Positions 46,995-57,632 of a stretch of DNA of 64,000 nt are shown piece by piece (positions within the stretch are counted from its first letter, which is position 1; each line of letters begins with the position of its first letter). The notes under the pieces were generated by a model. It ran no database searches. It saw only the letters and a list, made by a program, of their open reading frames with translations, and was not told the DNA's origin. The stretch spans positions 1,364,001-1,428,000 of the forward strand of contig JAYKKR010000005.1 of assembly GCA_036971615.1 (NCBI GenBank). The letters are read 5' to 3'. Source of the stretch: Amyloporia xantha. Taxonomy: Eukaryota > Basidiomycota > Agaricomycetes > Polyporales > Adustoporiaceae. Made by a program: the position numbers and the translations under genes.

Positions 46995-47412
46995 AGATAG
47001 GCCCAAGTCATTCTCGACTACTTCACGTGACCTGTGGCTGTCACGCTTACACCAGTTTGGCAGAGAGAAAGTACGAAAGAATCAAAATGTGAAGTCAAAG
47101 GACATTAAATAAAATTCGGGTACCATCAGACTGGGTGGAAATGTGTTCTCTAAAGATTGATGGTGACCGAATTGCGAATAAGGGCCTCCATCCAACGCAA
47201 TAGGATCGCGAGCTGTCCGACCTTGCTGCTTATGTAAGCTGCATATATGAGAATAAGCCCTTTGTTGCGACTCAAAATCAGCTTTTTACCACCATAACTA
47301 CTGCATAACTACCCGTTATCATGTAAATAGGCACGAGACAAATAGTTATCCTGGCCATGCACGTGATTGTCACATCGTGACCATAGTAGTCGAGAATGAC
47401 TTGGGCCTATCT
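46995..47412. mobile_element. Tc1/mariner-like MITE, 418 bp
   Basis: Perfect 28-bp terminal inverted repeats beginning AGATAGGCCCAAGTCATTCT, flanked on both sides by TA (46993-46994 and 47413-47414). No transposase inside. TA duplication and size fit a Tc1/mariner-type miniature element. Confidence 0.9.
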
Positions 47413-47414
47413 TA

Positions 47415-48264
47415 AGAGCTTACTAGCTGATAGCGGAACAGTAACGTTCATTTTTGGCATAAGACACGAATGATTGACAGATTACTTCAGTAACAACACC
47501 AAGAGACCTTTCAGGTTAAACACACCACGAGCTTCGAGCGCCAGATATCCGGTTCAATGAGCTGCCAAATACGGACCGAAGGCCCGCACTTATCGGCCGG
47601 TCTGGCCGAGGTCAAATTCAAAGTCGAACAAGCTTGAAGACATGATATTCATTTTTCTGCTCGAAATTATTCACCGTGCGTGAAGCCATCTGTGAATGGC
47701 CTCTGGCATCCAAAGACCCGCTTGCGCTGAACACATCCCTGTAATAATCAGAATTAGACATTTAGGTTGGCCCCGATATCGCGTCGCATCTGAGCGTCTT
47801 CCTTGGTCGCCAATCACCGCTGACTTTGATCGAGGACTGGATTGAGTTAGTCGCGTTACGAGCGGCCACCGTATGCTATCGTCAACGTCGTGTCCCTCGG
47901 CACTCGCAGCTATGAGCCGCAACATTCACGTACGGATCCTCCAGAATGCCCCTATCCGCCTTCAGGGCCCGCGGTATACGGAAAGTCACAGGGCCAGGAT
48001 GTCGACATGGCCGGGCCCGGAAGGAAGGAAATCGTCGAAGGCACTTGTCAAATGCGGCATGGATCATTTCTACTGTAGGCACAGAAATCACAGAGCCGAT
48101 CGTGCAGAACGAGCTACCGGAGACCTTTTTTTGTCGGAAGCAACCACGTGTGAGCCGCCACCAATGTGACCCGCACTTATACTCCTCACACTCGTTCCCT
48201 CCCCGCGACGTTCTTATCCTTCCCACTACCCGCCCTTTCGAGTGTCTGCGACGTGTATGATAGT
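47415..48264. other. Intergenic, promoter side of monooxygenase 2
   Basis: No recognised gene. Short open frames on both strands between 47670 and 48230 overlap each other and look non-coding. Confidence 0.5.
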
Positions 48265-50261
48265 ATGGTATGGCGCCATGCGGCTTGTCTTTTCACTAAG
48301 ATCGGGGGCACTGATCTCTTCAACCTGCTAATCAGCGTGCTCCCGAATTCTTCCCTGTTGACTTTGTGGTCATCGGAGGAGGTGTAGCTGGCCTCACCTC
48401 TGCGATTGCGCTCAGTCGAGTGGGACACCAGGTGACAGTCCTGGAGCAGGCGAATGATTTTGACGAGGTCTGTGTCGCACTCGATGACTTCACGACACAG
48501 TGATTCTGAAGACTGGAGGCGCAGACGAGGTATGCAGGGGGGTGCCGCCTAGCTCCCAATATGACGCGAGTGTACTATCGGTGGGGCATGGAGGAGGGCC
48601 TGAGAAAGATCAGCGTTGTCGCGAGATATGTCCAGTTTGCCCGTTGTGAGTAATGGCCCCGGTCGTCATGTCCCACGCGAAGGACCAAGTTTAAAGGACG
48701 CGACATCTAATTCCATAGACGAATCCGGCGCTGTCTCTGCCAAGGGAGAGTGGGTGCATGATTTCAAGGTCGAAAGTGACGGCGAATTTCTGCAGATGCA
48801 TGTGAGCCGCAGTCACCGGGTTCGCGTGCGGGGTAACCCTGACCGGTCTGCATTTGCTACAGTATGCCGACTTCCGAAAACTGCTGTACGACGCTGCTAT
48901 AAAAGCAGGCGCCATCATCCGCGGAAACACCAAAGTCACCGCCGTCAACATCCGCCCGGAGCTGCCATCTGTGACCCTCGAGTCCGGGGAGGAGGTCGTC
49001 GGCGACGTGCTGATAGGCGCAGATGGCAGCAACTCGATCTCGCGCAGAATCATGTTCGGCGAAGCCGACAGCCTGACGCGGAAGAACATCGTGATGTACA
49101 AGTGAATCGCTTCCCTCGACTCTGCGCACGGGACGTCGCTGACGGCTCTGCACATTATTCAAGTGCAGCCATTCCCACGGAGAAGATGGCTGCAGATCCG
49201 GAGTTGGCCCATTTAATTGCAGTAGACGTAAGCGTAAGAGGGGGAAATTGACGCGTCTGATTTTACGTTGGGCTGAATTTTTTTCCTTTCTTTCTTCCTT
49301 TCAGCAGGTCGGCATGGTCGCGTCGTGGTTCGGCGATGGCTTCGGTGTTATGGGATTCCCTGCCGTACGTATAATATGCCGCAATATCCGTCACCATGAA
49401 GTATAGATGACCAATGAAAAGCGGCTTAGATGCGCAACGAGTATCATCTGCATGTATACACCCCGGAGGAGACTTCGATGCCATACCCAATTTCGAACGT
49501 TGACAATGCTCAGCTAATAGACGCCATGAAGGACTGCGAACCACGGTATAAGGTTTTCCACTGTGCCACGACACAATGACTCTGACGCTCCTGTTCCCGC
49601 AGCCTGCGCAAGATTGCAGAAATGGCGGAGTGTGTACATGCGTTACCCGTTGTGGAGCGGCCACAGCTCGATGACTGGTTGCACGAGAATGGCCCTTTTT
49701 TGGTGCTTGGCGAGGCCGCACACCCACTCACTGTAAGTCATGGCCCTTCTCTATGTAATTACCCCGGGCCTCACGCGGAATTTTGTGCACAGGTAGGGTC
49801 GATCTACGCCCTCAGCATGTCCGCCGCAGACGGTATGATGCTGGGCCGTCTCTTCCATCATCTGCGCCGCAAGGACCAGATCCCCGTCTTCTTATCCGCG
49901 CTGTCGGAGCTGCGCCACAAGCGCATCGCCCATGTCCAGGAAGTGCAGAGTGTCAATCCGGCGGCGATGTCCATGCCGGCGGGGGTAGAGCACAAAGGCG
50001 CGCTGAAGGCAGCGGAGGCGATGGGGGACGGCTCTGCCTTGACTTTGACACAGGAGGTCAGCTGTTTCTTTTTTTGTCGTTGCAATTCAGCGGGATGTTT
50101 ATGACGATATGGAGCAGGCGATCCGAGTCGTGTTTGCGTATGACCCAGAGGACGAGGCCGACAACTGGTGGGTGCAATGGGGCCTCATGCAGGAGCGTGC
50201 TGCCAGCTTGGCGCCCCTCACGTTCAAGGTCGCTATCGACAAGCAAAAAGAACAAACCTAA
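48265..50261 (+). CDS. FAD-dependent monooxygenase, salicylate-hydroxylase-like (copy 2)
   Basis: Paralogue of the 44589-46389 gene, divergently arranged. A lone ATG (48265-48267) is followed by an intron and joins RAPEFFPVDFVVIGGGVAGL. Further landmarks: RVGHQVTVLEQANDFDE, TRYAGGCRLAPNMTRVYYRW, EWVHDFKVESDGEFLQMH, YADFRKLLYDAAIKAGAI, VLIGADGSNSISRRIMFG, SWFGDGFGVMGFPA, HLHVYTPEETSM, FLVLGEAAHPLT (glutamate again in place of the usual aspartate) and SAADGMMLGRLFHHLRRKDQ. The C-terminus extends beyond copy 1 with VYDDMEQAIRVVFAYDPEDE and ends AIDKQKEQT, stop at 50259-50261. Probably cytosolic; the substrate is unknown. Confidence 0.88.
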
Positions 50262-50504
50262 GATTAGTGCCAGCTCCATTATCATTTCCGAGTCTTCGGC
50301 CACGCTGATAGCATGAGCCCTGTATCACGTCCATTGTAACGGTCTTCATGATTTCATTGTTCTACTAGCATTATCCGGACCTATGCATGTCTCATACCCT
50401 CTCTGACTCATTTGTTTGATCATAATTCTGTGGTCCTGGGGCGCATATATAGCAGTGTTGCCGGTGAGGAGTCATCCATCTCGCCAGCTCCCGCGTGCCT
50501 GTCT

Positions 50505-50991
50505 TAGTCTCGGACCAGACCCCCACGGCCACCCTAAAAGGGAACCCGTCCGTGAGGGTCTGGTCCACTTCCAGCCACTTTAGAGGGGTTATGCGTCTCC
50601 CCTAAGCGCTCGCTTCCTGTACGCCCGGCGTTTGTACCTCGACGCCATCGCTAGTAGTCCCTCTCGGCAGTCTTTTCGTCTTATTAATATATTGTACTGC
50701 TATACTATAATACACGGCTATGCTACTAGGACAGCCCGCGCCAGTTTCGTTGAGCTCTATGACCATGACGAACTGGAGGCCGTCAGTTCTGTCGGCCCGA
50801 CCAGCTCTCCTACGACAATACCTGCGGATGTCGACAGTTCGCCTTCGAGGGGGGTTTTCAGACATATATGAAACGAGTGTGGACCAGCGCTTAGGGGAGA
50901 CGCATAACCCCTCTAAAGTGGCTGGAAGTGGACCAGACCCTCACGGACGGGTTCCCTTTTAGGGTGGCCGTGGGGGTCTGGTCCGAGACTA
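50505..50991. mobile_element. Mutator-like (MULE) miniature element, 487 bp
   Basis: Terminal inverted repeats 50505-50610 and 50886-50991 are identical over 106 bp by eye and start TAGTCTCGGACCAGACCCCC. A 9-bp target duplication TGCCTGTCT occurs at 50496-50504 and 50992-51000. Long repeats plus a 9-bp duplication are the MULE signature. The 275-bp core has no transposase. Identity of the arms points to a recent insertion. Confidence 0.92.
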
Positions 50992-51732
50992 TGCCTGTCT
51001 CGTCCTGATCGATCTGCGCATTTGGGCCTCGGTGCGGTGCAACTCGTTCAGAATCGCATATTCGGCATATGGCATCAACTGCACGACGATCATGTTAGGA
51101 ACAGTGCCTAGGGCAATACTTACTGTATTGGAAATGACCGGAGCCAGACCTGGCCGGCGACTTAGCACGCGGGGTGTGACAATAATCGGGGGTGCGAGAA
51201 CTGGGTATACGGGTCCAGGCATGAACGAGGAGCTTGATCAGCAGTGGATATCGAATCTGCGAATAGAATTCTCCAATTGCAAGGTCCGTACCAGGCTATG
51301 TGTGAGAGATATATGACTTTCTCCCGGTAGCTATAGCCAAAGATGTTGATAATTCAGGGAAAAGAATGCGCAGCTTCAAGTTACAGTATATACAAAAGAA
51401 CTTGAAAGCGCATCCAAAAATTAGTGACGCGAGGAAGACTCGATCATGCGATGGGATTGTTCCAATGCGGCGGCGGCACATGATGGATATTATACATACT
51501 TGCTACTTGAGACAGACGCAATATGGTGGTACCTGAGAGTACTGTAGGCGGCACACAGTTGGCGCAAACTCTAATGCACGAGCTACAATCATAACGCCTC
51601 TCATTATCCGAAAAGGGTTCCCGAGTCAATAAATGTAGTCATGATGCTCCGACGATGACCCGCTTCGAAAGGATTGTCTCCACGGATAGAGTCAGGCCAT
51701 AGCGACCGTCGAAAGAGAGCAACGGCGACATA
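50992..51732. other. Intergenic remnant
   Basis: Short open frames on both strands at 50989-51316 are not supported. The 3' flank of the following hydrolase gene begins near 51640. Confidence 0.45.
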
Positions 51733-53339
51733 CTAGATAATGGATGAAAGAAACTGGACGGTTCGGAGAGGTTGGTCCCAATGGGGCTGCAAGGATGGGT
51801 GAGAGAGCTGCGCTTGATATAATGTATTAAGAAGACAGCGTACAAAGTGATTCGCATTTTTCATCCTTATTACTTCCACCCTTCGGGCACCGGTAGGCCA
51901 TGACTGCTGGACCATTCTTGCCAAATGCCATGCCCCTAGAAGCGCCTCTCCAACAGACATATCACACCACACCAGAGTGACGCGCAACTCTGGCCAAATG
52001 ATCGCGTCATGCAGTGCCCGGCACACATTCTCGCTGTACACCGAACTATCGATCCTTGACATCGGTATATGGGCAGCAGAAGCACCGCCCCAGTCTGTAA
52101 CCGCCCCAACTTCAGCTGCAGACATACGGTCAAGTGTGGGCTGCTGATGCGGAGGCGGGTCCGCGATCGATGTCTGCACCAGCCCTGCGAAGAAATCGTC
52201 CTGATCCAGCGTCGCAAATGAAGATAGGAGCGAAGGAGAATGAGAAAAATAGCCCGACACCCAGTTGGAGAATATCTCTGGTGCTTTCTCAGGAGGAATC
52301 GTGGTGTCGCGAAGCGGACCATACGTCTGCTCCAGTGAAGGTGGAGGAATACCAAACACAGGATATGACGGATCTAATGTTATGGGATGTCCCTAGTCAA
52401 TCCATGAGTAATGCTCAGATGGACATACCATATATTACAATAGACCGCAGATATGTGTTCAATAAATCCTGGCTCCCTTTGGATAGACAGTCGGCGTGCG
52501 CCAGGAGAGACAGTAGTGCAATTTCCCGATGACCAGCCTAGGATGGATAGTCCACCCGCAATGCGATCACCATCAGCATGTGTGGTAGAAGGAGCTTTCT
52601 TCGGAATATTTTCATTGCGAATGAACCATTCGAGAAAAGTTGCGATCTCAAGCCCACGGTCTCGGATAAATGAAGCCTGGCTTTCTCTATCCGCGTACAG
52701 AGCATCCCGCTCTTCTAGGGAGAGACGAGTGGAGCCTGGGTAGTGACGCAAATTGATGGCGACGAGACGGAGATTATTCTCGGCCGCGAAAGCGAACAGA
52801 GGCCTAAAGTTACCTGAGAGAAGAAAATCAGGGCATCATCAGCATCATAATTTGTTCCTCATCGGGGCCGAGTAGATAGACGGAAGCTGTTAACTGCTTG
52901 ACCTCAAAAGATAGACTACTCTGCGTGGACGCGCAGCGACATTTCCGGTCAAAATGCAGGTGGTATGATGTCAGTGGTCAGTGTGTTGATGCAGTAGAGA
53001 AGAAAACTCCGACTGCGCATGAGTCTCTACGTCCCGAGCAACGATACAGTTGAACCAGATCATGGTCTGTAGACAACCCAAGAATACGATACGACGTAAC
53101 CCAGCACCAGCACTGGCGAAACAGATCACAAGATGCCATGTAAAGCAGATTGTGAATACTGTGCATAAGGTAATACCCCGCAAAACTTTCACGGGCACAC
53201 TTAATCAGAAGCACTCACCGGAGTGAAAAATCGTCCCGTGGATAAGGACCAGAGTGGCATATGTAGTCGCTTCACGAGGAGGACCACTATCCTCATAGTA
53301 GAGTTGTGTGCCCTTGTCGTCAACTGAGGCCAGAGGCAT
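51733..53339 (-). CDS. Alpha/beta hydrolase fold protein (copy 1)
   Basis: Serine hydrolase, probably an esterase or epoxide-hydrolase relative; the substrate is unknown. Starts MPLASVDDKGTQLYYEDSG, then the oxyanion strand ATLVLIHGTIFHSG. A long intron (about 400 nt, unusual here) precedes NFRPLFAFAAENNLRLVAIN and LRHYPGSTRLS. The nucleophile elbow is LGWSSGN. Cap-like regions include PPPSLEQTYGPLRD and NWVSGYFSHSPSLLSSF. The late catalytic histidine lies in NANHF joined to PHWDQPLRTVQFLSSII at the end, stop at 51733-51735. A close paralogue lies at 62405, running off the right edge. Confidence 0.87.
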
Positions 53340-55166
53340 CGTACAGATCCAGAGCCCACAGCGTCTCCGGAACGCAGGGACTTTTATAGCCTTATCGATC
53401 CTGGTACCATCTTCCCGGAAATCCAGTCAAGGACCAACTCGGAATGCCGTGGGAGCCCTGTGCACTGAGGGCAAGAAGGAATGTTCGGACTCCGCATATT
53501 CATCGAATACAGTCTGAACTGGTTAAATATGCTGAGCGCCGGACATGCTACGGAAACATAGAATGCTCCTGGGTCTTCAGCCAATCAGCGAGCTCTATTG
53601 ACGATATCAGGCGACAGCACATTTTGGCCGGAAATTTAACCTGCTCTGCCCGTATTTACATGCCTTTTCGGAGCACGAACATTGTTTATCGCCCCCAGTG
53701 GTGAATGCCTTGCTGTGTCGTTGGAGCCAAAAGTGGTTAGAACACCACAATGGAACCCATATGACATCCAGTCCCCAGTTTATAGCACCAACAAACTACG
53801 ACACGCACATGATGAACCAATAGCGGCCGCAGAGTGCATAGGGGCGCCACAACGCCCACTTCGAAGCAGAGTGTGGGATTGGATTGACTAATGAACGAAT
53901 GGTGGCGCCTACTTGCTGACCCGGTCATATATCACAAACCTTGTGTCTCCTGAATATGCAATGTTCTTCCGGATCCGAAGATCAGAGACTCCACATGTTT
54001 AGAAGGATATTTCATAGATAAATTGCGGCAACACGAACCTTGATAGTATGCATGCCATTAGCAGTAGAAAGAGTACACGCCCGTCATAGCTAACTTCCAT
54101 TCATTTCGAGAAGTATGTGTGAACATGAACTTTGGCAGAGCATGCAGAGTGGTTACCAGATGCTACATAACCATGGGTTATTATGTCCACAGCTCGCTCA
54201 CAATGCGTACACGTAGGATGTGTGGACGGACGCTCGCTGACCGATGTACTTGAAGGGAAGCGCTCTCCCCAGGTCATCATTCTCCATCTCGATGTTTATC
54301 ATACGATCTGATGGCGAGACTGGTACCTGAGCGAGAAAATATAAGTCTGATCTTGAGCTTGGGGACACCTCCATGAAGTAAGTGCAATGCCATCGTATAA
54401 GGGCTGGGCGTGCCCGCACCACTCGTAATGAGTTGTCCTTAATATCAAACTTTGGACATGCTGATACGCTGTGAAGTACCCGCTCACGTTTAACAGTGTC
54501 AGCATGCCTGAATAGGTTGGCGGCTCCGAGTCTGCAATCTGTTCACACGGGACTAAGTCAACCGGTAAGAATAAAAGGGAAGAAGACGTCCATACCGGTG
54601 GTCGTTGGTGGACACCAATTGACGGGTCAGTCACCAGTGCGAACGCGCGCGAGGAAAACGCGTGACGTCACTGTGACTGGACGCGTTTCAATTGGACGCG
54701 CACTCACTCATGTACAGTCTCATACGGGTTTGAAGGTCCCTGGTGAGAGCTCACTTATGGTCACTACTGGCGTTCTGGAAGGGTTCTCTATTGTATGCGT
54801 TACTTTGATAACTACAGGGCCGTCCTCCATTTGCGTTCGTTTTTCTCACCTAGAGAACCATTACGCCCCCACGGCGCAGAACCGCTGCCGCGACACCCTA
54901 GAGGTGGCGCAGCCTGGCCGAGTACGATCCAGGTCATGATTGCTCGCTATATATACGGTACAGGTAGTGAGAAGGTTGCCAAGAATACGGGTCTAGTGAT
55001 AGTACAGTGCGATTCCAGACGTGAGCGTAGGATAGCGGTGAAAGCGGAGATAGCGCGATGTGATGGTCATACAGGGTAAGATAGTAGAAAGACAACGACT
55101 CACTATCGAAATGTACATAATAAATGGACTTACGAACCAGTCTACTTCTCAGATGGGATATTCTCT
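53340..55166. other. Gene-free stretch of 1.8 kb
   Basis: Promoter side of hydrolase copy 1 plus anonymous sequence. The longest open frame (54496-54939, plus) has no recognisable features. I found no terminal repeats. Confidence 0.45.
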
Positions 55167-56393
55167 TCATGGCTCGTCGCTCAGCTCGCCTTCCTCCTTT
55201 TCCTCCTTAGGCGGCTTCGAGTCGCCAACGAGGGGTGTCACGTCCATTGCTTCACCCTCCTCCGCGTCGTCCTTCTCCGGCTTTCCTGCATCGCCAAATT
55301 CGACAGGCTGCCCAATAGTACTGCTGTCCTCCACAGTGACAGGCGGTACATCTGCAGCTTCCTTCTTCTCTCCGCTGCCGGTAGCATCGGACGCCGCGTC
55401 CTGGCTGCGCTTCTCCGCCTTCGCGCTACGCGTGCTCCTCGTGTTCGCAGCGACAGATCCGGAGGTGGACGTATTGGTCGAAGCGCTCGCGTTCGAGTTC
55501 CGTCTCCTGTTCGTGCTTGCGCGCGACTTGCGCGTCCGCGCGCTGCGTTTCGGCTCCGGTACTGGAGCCTCTGCAGCCGGTGTCTCTTCAACCTCTGCCT
55601 CCGCCCCGACCTCTGCTGCCTCCGCTTCCGCCACAGCCTCCGCCTCCGCCTCGCCGGCCTCCACAACGGGCGCAGCTACCGTCGCGCTCACGAGCGGAGA
55701 TGCGACAAGAGGCGTCGTATTCGCTGTACCCCGCGTGTTCCTCGTGCGCTTAGCTGGTGGGGGATACACCCCGTCCGTTTCTTCCGGCTCCTGCCTCCTC
55801 CGCCTCTTCGTTCCCGCGCGCCTCTTGCGCGGGCTGCTCGGCCGCTCCTTCGCGGATGCCTCTTTCGCGCCCGCATTCGTCGTCACTGTCACAAAGACCA
55901 CCGGTGTCCCGGCGCGCTCGACGTCCTCCACTCCCTCGCGCTCCCGATCGCGCACCTTCGCCGCGGGCCGCCGTGCACGGGACGACGAGCGACGACCGGA
56001 ATCCTGGGGTTGGTCTCCCGCGTCGTCGATTGTGACACGATTCGGCAGCCCGAACACGGCGGGGTCGAGTTGAGGGAGAGAGAGCGCAAGCTTGCCCATC
56101 GGGTGGTACAACGGCAGTGGCGGTGCCTTTCGCAGCTTCTGGCGCATCGCGTCAACGTCACTTCTGGATAGCGACGCGTCTCCGCTGCTGCTCGACGTGT
56201 GTGACTCTGCGCGGGAGGCCACTTGTGGGGGCTTCCCAGGGACGTGCGGACCTGCGTGCACGCCTATTGAGCTCCGGATTACTGTGAGATGCATACAACG
56301 CTTTTTACCTTTGGCCAGTCGATCTGCAGGTGCGTGTACAGTAGGAGACTTGTATGTTTGTACCGGCTTGCGACGGATGGTTGACGTCGCCAT
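55167..56393 (-). CDS. Disordered, probably nuclear protein of unknown function
   Basis: Function unknown. The start MATSTIRRKPVQTYKSP was chosen over an upstream in-frame start because it begins a well-formed segment. A short in-frame intron (about 56254-56308) joins ADRLAKG to PHVPGKP. The ordered part is small: SRSDVDAMRQKLRKAPPLPL, HPMGKLALSLPQLDPAVFGL. The rest is low complexity: Arg/Ser patches, KRRRRQEPEE, PPPAKRTRN, a long Glu/Ala/Val run and SARTRKSRASTNRRR. It ends EEKEEGELSDEP. Multiple basic clusters suggest nuclear localisation and nucleic-acid or chromatin contact. The opposite strand also has a long open frame (55060-56073), a by-product of GC-rich repetitive codons. Confidence 0.7.
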   Translation of the reverse strand: MATSTIRRKPVQTYKSPTVHAPADRLAKGKKRCMHLTVIRSSIGVHAGPHVPGKPPQVASRAESHTSSSSGDASLSRSDVDAMRQKLRKAPPLPLYHPMGKLALSLPQLDPAVFGLPNRVTIDDAGDQPQDSGRRSSSRARRPAAKVRDREREGVEDVERAGTPVVFVTVTTNAGAKEASAKERPSSPRKRRAGTKRRRRQEPEETDGVYPPPAKRTRNTRGTANTTPLVASPLVSATVAAPVVEAGEAEAEAVAEAEAAEVGAEAEVEETPAAEAPVPEPKRSARTRKSRASTNRRRNSNASASTNTSTSGSVAANTRSTRSAKAEKRSQDAASDATGSGEKKEAADVPPVTVEDSSTIGQPVEFGDAGKPEKDDAEEGEAMDVTPLVGDSKPPKEEKEEGELSDEP

Positions 56394-56842
56394 TGTTGTG
56401 GCTTCGGTTAGTGGTGGTCGGGAGTTGTGTTTGCTGATGCAGTCTGTATCGAGGTGGCGCGTTTCAACAGACACTTTAGTATCGACCAGTCTTGCAAATT
56501 GTGCTAGATGAATCTGCACGACGTCGTCAGCAATGATTTGACGACTCGTCAGCCTTTAGTAGACGGGGAAGGTGGAGCAGCGAGCTGTTACAAGGTCTAC
56601 TCGGCGTTGGAAGTAGAAAGGACACGTACAATATGTATCCAAAAGGTTTACGGGTCAAAGGCCAGTCTAACAGCAGAAGTTTGGGATGGCCCCGTCGGTG
56701 GATGGTGGGACTCTGAGCTCGGCCTCTGAGCTTGCCCTCGAGGCCGCGTTCAGACCCGTCGGCCACGCGGTTATCTTATCTCCGCAAATAAGGATCTGCT
56801 GCCGCGGCCCGACTCGGTGGCCTTCTCGGTATCTTTACTTAG
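56394..56842. other. Intergenic
   Basis: Promoter side of the disordered-protein gene, up to repeat copy B. Nothing else seen. Confidence 0.5.
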
Positions 56843-57632
56843 ACTAGCGTCTTTACCCGTGGCTTTGCCACGCAAGGCGCTTTGCGCCTTTGAATACAAA
56901 TAATACAGACAGTTATAATCTATCTTCTAGTGACTTTACCCGTGGCTTCGTCCCGGAGGTGCAAAGCACCTCCAATTCAAGTTGGAAGAAATATATTTAG
57001 TAGGAATGATTCAAATTTAAATTACCAATGGGCACTTTGTGCCCATGACCCATGCCCATTGCAGAGAACTTTTCCGTTCCACTGAGCCGGGTGCCCGTTC
57101 CCGTTGCAGTGAGAAAGTGCCAAATCCCGTGCTGTGTGCTATATGCACGACCTATGCCCATTCCCATTGCAGTGGGCATGCTGCATTTTTGCTCTAAATG
57201 TTTTACCTTTTTGTGAATATCTGCACCTGAGGTTGACCTGAGCCCGAGGTCCGTTCCCGTTGCAGTGGGATTTTACCCGACGCGAGCCCAGTGCCAAATC
57301 CCGTGCTGTGCGCGGCGGAGGCTGTAGGCAGGACCTATGCCCGTTCCCGTTGCAGTAGACACGCTGTATTTTTCTAAACATTTTATCTTGTGAATTTTTG
57401 CGCCTGCCCGTTCCCGTTGCAGAGGGATTTTACTTTGGATCCTTGCGCGGGGGAGACCCCCGCGGACCCCCCTGCCGCTGCGCGGGGCCCGGCGCCTACT
57501 CTCGCGCTGCGCGCAGCCACCCTATGGGACGACCCGCGCTCACATGGCAGCCACGCGGCCAACGTGGGTGCCAGGTGGTTTCCACGCGCGCTACGCGCGC
57601 CACAATGACCCTGTCGTCCCACTCTCTTTAGA
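56843..57632 (+). repeat. Dispersed repeat, copy B (about 790 bp), rich in mini-palindromes
   Basis: Inverted relative to copy A at 26267-27188. Starts ACTAGCGTCTTTACCCGTGG and ends near TCGTCCCACTCTCTTTA. It carries the same mini-hairpins (GTGGCTTTGCCAC, GGCGCTTTGCGCC, GGGCACTTTGTGCCC). The 15-nt motif CCCGTTCCCGTTGCAG, or the variant CCCATTCCCATTGCAG, occurs near 57104, 57160, 57250, 57342 and 57407. The GC-rich end block has GGGGGAGACCCCCGCGGACC. No coding capacity. Confidence 0.85.

Noticed and set aside
50989..51316. Overlapping short open frames right of the MULE element
   Set aside because: Frames exist on both strands with no clear start context or domain; no evidence for a transposase fragment.
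54496..54939. Plus-strand open frame of 147 codons
   Set aside because: No domain, no introns to connect, and amino-acid composition typical of random sequence.
55060..56073. Long plus-strand open frame (337 codons) opposite the disordered protein
   Set aside because: Its composition is a mirror of the Arg/Ala/Glu-rich minus-strand gene; GC-rich repetitive codons keep several frames open. The minus strand has the plausible start, intron and acidic tail.
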